Source of the DNA: Euryarchaeota archaeon UBA40
GTDB lineage: Archaea; Thermoplasmatota; Poseidoniia; Poseidoniales; Thalassarchaeaceae
Reading direction: 5' to 3'
Length of the DNA: 7,915 bases
NCBI GenBank assembly: GCA_002506875.1
Contig: DAYJ01000114.1
Location: 42,441-50,355, forward strand
Part shown: positions 5,154 through 7,915 of the stretch, piece by piece
Layout of the letters: each line of letters begins with the position of its first letter
How positions within the stretch are numbered: the stretch's first letter is position 1
The notes under the pieces: generated by a model
The model's database searches: none
Told to the model about the DNA's origin: nothing
What the model saw: the letters and a program-made list of their open reading frames with translations, nothing else
Made by a program: the position numbers and the translations under genes

Positions 5154-7915
5154 TCAAGAATCACTAGGGCCACAAATAGGTAGAGAACCTCTTGAGAATG
5201 GACAAGAGTGACATGTTTCTGCATGCTTCAATGGAAGTCGAGGGAAGGCGCCCGGATTGGCATGGCCTCCATGGTCGATGCGAACTAATTCGTGAATAAG
5301 ATGGTCGAGATCGAGGAGTGTCTGCTCAAACAAAGAAACGTCCATCTGCACGAGGCGCCCACTGATTCCAACCCATATCGCAGGCCTTTCGACGGTTCTC
5401 GGAATCAAGCCGGCCTTCTTTCTTACCTCTTCCAATCGTACTAGAGCCAGATGATACAGTACAAGCTGATGGCGGTGCTTCGACAAAATCTCCTTCTCTG
5501 CATCAGTCAAATCTCCATTATCTGGAACTTCCAGCAGTGTGCCTTCGATTGATTCTGGAGGTTCCCATAGCAAATACGCATCCTCTGTTTTGAGATCAAT
5601 AGGAAGGATTCGAGAGGTGTCATCATCGGAATAGGCCACGACCAAATCAACTAGTCCACTGAACCGTCCTTGTGCATGTTCCGAAGTGAGATGAGTTTTG
5701 GAACCCCAGGGAGACCAACTCTCGACCTCGATTGGAGAGCCCTTTACAGTCATCTCAAAACCAAAGGGCAATTCAGTTCGAACACCATCCAAACATCCCC
5801 ATTTTCCTTTCTCCTCTATGAGGAAACGACCGAGGGGGGAATCACGTAGAACCTGAATCATACGTCGAACTGCATCGGCTGTCAAATCACGATCTGCAGA
5901 ACCCGTCAGGAGTTCATCGAAGATACCTGGAAGAACTGCTTCAAGTTCATCGCCTTCCCATCTTGAAGGTGAATCCGCTGTCCAATCTACTGGTAGAGGA
6001 ATGGATGAAGAATCTCTTGCAGGACTAGGGGCACCAATTTCGACTAAGCGATGAACGATGCTCCCGAATACGTTGGGAGGAGGTAATCCACTCTCTGAAT
6101 CAAGATTCTTGACCAAACGTACTACCTCACCCTGCAATCCAATGTGGCGCTGGAACCAATGGCGACGCATACAGGACTGAGCTACATCCAATCCAGCAGG
6201 TGTCAAATCTGAGGTTAGAACATCATGCACCTCGGGCGTAGGTAACGAAACCGATTCCGCTTCATCAAGCGTTGAAAGAACTTCTTCAATCTCAGTAATT
6301 GTCTGAATCACAGTCTTCGGTTGCGAACGATCGAGGAAGCAATCAGGTGAATGATAAATTCGCATTCCAATCCCATCTTTCTCACCAATTTGGAGATCAT
6401 GCTGAACTAACAGGGGATCAATCGTCAAAGTGTATTTCTTCGGAGTGAGGGTAGGTACGCTAGCATCTTCGCCGCCGCATAACCATGGTGACTCAATTCC
6501 CTCTCGATGAGCAGATTGACGCATCGATTCGAGGAGCATCGGACCGAAACTGGGTGTTGCACCTTGTACAATATCTAGACGAATCCCCTCTCCATTGACC
6601 CAAGTCGCACCTCTTGGAGAACCCGAGATGATGAGGCGTTCTTCTGCCCGGGTTGCAGCCACATACAGAAGCCTCCTTGCTTCTGCATGACGTTGTGACT
6701 GATTGAGTAAAGTTGAGAGATTCCATACAGGTGAAATTGGATCCTCGGATGCATCCGGCCAAGGCTTTGGATGAACACCGAATATGTTGGGAGATACAAT
6801 GAGGCGATCCTGATTCTCATGGGTTGCCTTTGTCAAGGATTCACCAAAGGCATCGGCGAGAATCACCACTTTCGATTGAAGGCCTTTCGACTTGTGAATA
6901 GTCATGAGACGAACTGCCCCTGCAGAAGTGAGGGTTCGTGCCTCTGCACTATCGCCCTGATCCTTAACTCTCATCAAACGGTCTGCCAGCATTACGGAAT
7001 CTCCACCTACCTCCAACCTAACATCGTTCACCATTGCAATAAACGAGGCGACATCTGTGCGATCATTCGCTGTAGGATGGGCGACTAGTAGGTCACTGTA
7101 ATCCGCAGTCAATTCCAATGCCTCAAGAATTCGTCCACTGCGAGCACAATTTTCCCACTGGCGGAACAGAGCCTTCTGGTCCACTGAAACTGTCTGTTCA
7201 ATAAGACGCGAAATCAGGTTGCTACCACGTGGGGCATTCCGAAGATATTCATCCATCATCGAGTCATTCATGCCTACAAGTACAGAGCGAGCAACCCAAG
7301 CCGCATGGTGTCGATGATCTGGGCGAGCGAGGAACTGCACTAATCCCATGAGAGGGGTAATCACTTGGCGACTAAGAAGAGCACCTTCCTTATCGGCTTG
7401 AACCGGAATCCCATGTGCACGAAGTCCTGCAACAATCGGATCTCTCAACTTCCGAGTTGGAAGAAGAACCATGATGTCTCCAGGGTCCAATGGATTGCCT
7501 TCTTCCACATGACTATGGTTGCCTGAGGCTGTTCCAATTATGCAATCTGATCCTTGGATTAGAGCACGAATACGCTCAACGATGAGGGTCGCCTCCAGCA
7601 GTTTTCGATCTGGTTTCCCATGTTGGAAAGGATCGATGGGGTCGACTAAATCCTCGGGAACCATGGAAACAGTGGTAGGTCCGACTGGAAGGAGCCATTC
7701 GAGTACACCTTGTTCATCCGAACGCCCGTCACAAGCATGCAGTTGCTGATGCTTGGCATACCAATCTGCACGACTGAAGGTCTGATGACGAGGGTCAAAT
7801 ACATCATGCCACCATCGGTTCATGACCTTGAGAAGACCTTTCGATGTACGGTAGTTAATGGCCAACCGCACATGACCAGCACGTCGATTAGATATTTCTC
7901 CGAGAGATAGTGGGA
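5154..7915 (-). CDS. UvrD/RecB-like helicase-nuclease with probable Fe-S nuclease domain, C-terminal part (5' end outside window)
   Basis: The frame is open to the right edge: 14 further codons upstream of a GTG at 7871 read without a stop and continue the homology, so the true start, Walker A and DExx box lie outside. Numbering from that GTG (905 residues seen): helicase motif IV INYRTSKGLL at 5-14, motif V VRLMTIHKSKGL at 320-331, motif VI RRLLYVAATRAEERL at 399-413, all SF1A UvrD/AddA-like. From about 560 a RecB-type PD-(D/E)XK nuclease follows: GSIVH with His607, Glu700, GLVDLV with Asp742, PIDLKTE with Asp759 and Lys761, and HQLVLYHLAL with Gln802 and Tyr806. Four cysteines (567, 887, 890, 900) bracket the nuclease in the pattern C...CxxCx9C, as in the Fe-S nucleases of AddB, Cas4 and Dna2. 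Expected role: unwinding and degrading DNA ends for repair. No partner subunit is visible; one could lie beyond the edge. The peptidase gene follows 38 bases downstream. Confidence 0.9.
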   Translation of the reverse strand, partial: PLSLGEISNRRAGHVRLAINYRTSKGLLKVMNRWWHDVFDPRHQTFSRADWYAKHQQLHACDGRSDEQGVLEWLLPVGPTTVSMVPEDLVDPIDPFQHGKPDRKLLEATLIVERIRALIQGSDCIIGTASGNHSHVEEGNPLDPGDIMVLLPTRKLRDPIVAGLRAHGIPVQADKEGALLSRQVITPLMGLVQFLARPDHRHHAAWVARSVLVGMNDSMMDEYLRNAPRGSNLISRLIEQTVSVDQKALFRQWENCARSGRILEALELTADYSDLLVAHPTANDRTDVASFIAMVNDVRLEVGGDSVMLADRLMRVKDQGDSAEARTLTSAGAVRLMTIHKSKGLQSKVVILADAFGESLTKATHENQDRLIVSPNIFGVHPKPWPDASEDPISPVWNLSTLLNQSQRHAEARRLLYVAATRAEERLIISGSPRGATWVNGEGIRLDIVQGATPSFGPMLLESMRQSAHREGIESPWLCGGEDASVPTLTPKKYTLTIDPLLVQHDLQIGEKDGIGMRIYHSPDCFLDRSQPKTVIQTITEIEEVLSTLDEAESVSLPTPEVHDVLTSDLTPAGLDVAQSCMRRHWFQRHIGLQGEVVRLVKNLDSESGLPPPNVFGSIVHRLVEIGAPSPARDSSSIPLPVDWTADSPSRWEGDELEAVLPGIFDELLTGSADRDLTADAVRRMIQVLRDSPLGRFLIEEKGKWGCLDGVRTELPFGFEMTVKGSPIEVESWSPWGSKTHLTSEHAQGRFSGLVDLVVAYSDDDTSRILPIDLKTEDAYLLWEPPESIEGTLLEVPDNGDLTDAEKEILSKHRHQLVLYHLALVRLEEVRKKAGLIPRTVERPAIWVGISGRLVQMDVSLFEQTLLDLDHLIHELVRIDHGGHANPGAFPRLPLKHAETCHSCPFSRGSLPICGPSDS

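Noticed and set aside
1..7915. Shared GAGAGATAGT near both window ends (about 4-13 and 7902-7911)
   Set aside because: A ten-base match is expected by chance several times in a window of this size, and both copies lie in coding sequence in different frames; no terminal repeat extends beyond it.
1..7915. Mobile element, CRISPR array, phage or defence island
   Set aside because: No transposase, integrase, tandem repeat array, tRNA or attachment-like direct repeats were seen. The RecB-like nuclease alone is explained by DNA repair.

Overview
The window looks like a piece of an archaeal genome, most likely a marine Thermoplasmatota archaeon (Marine Group II / Poseidoniales type). This is inferred from an archaeal/eukaryotic-type AK6/Fap7 adenylate kinase, a short-form phosphatidylserine-decarboxylase-family enzyme, very compact gene packing and GTG starts; no rRNA or other decisive marker is present. 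All genes except one lie on the minus strand. I see no tRNA, rRNA, CRISPR array, insertion sequence or phage module, and no gene-free stretch longer than about 90 bases.

Left part (1-841). At the left edge is the start of a secreted protein with a clear signal peptide, cut by the window end. Upstream of it on the same strand is the AK6/Fap7-type adenylate kinase. A divergent interval of about 80 bases separates this from the only plus-strand gene, a CAX-type cation/proton antiporter (842-2053).

Middle and right (2054-7915). Four genes run on the minus strand in transcription order: a UvrD/RecB-like helicase-nuclease (5' end beyond the window), an M20 zinc peptidase, an acidic coiled-coil protein, and a phosphatidylserine/archaetidylserine decarboxylase. 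Gaps are 38 bases, about 78 bases and a 4-base overlap, so the last two are probably translated together and the whole run could be one operon. The decarboxylase meets the antiporter tail to tail with no base between the two stop codons.

The gene set is mostly housekeeping: DNA end processing, peptide turnover, polar lipid head-group synthesis, cation export and ribosome assembly. I found no clear new system. The points most worth a second look are the four-cysteine (probable Fe-S) nuclease domain on the UvrD-like helicase, the unrecognised coiled-coil protein with a calcium-loop-like acidic tail coupled to a lipid enzyme, and the unrecognised secreted protein at the left edge.
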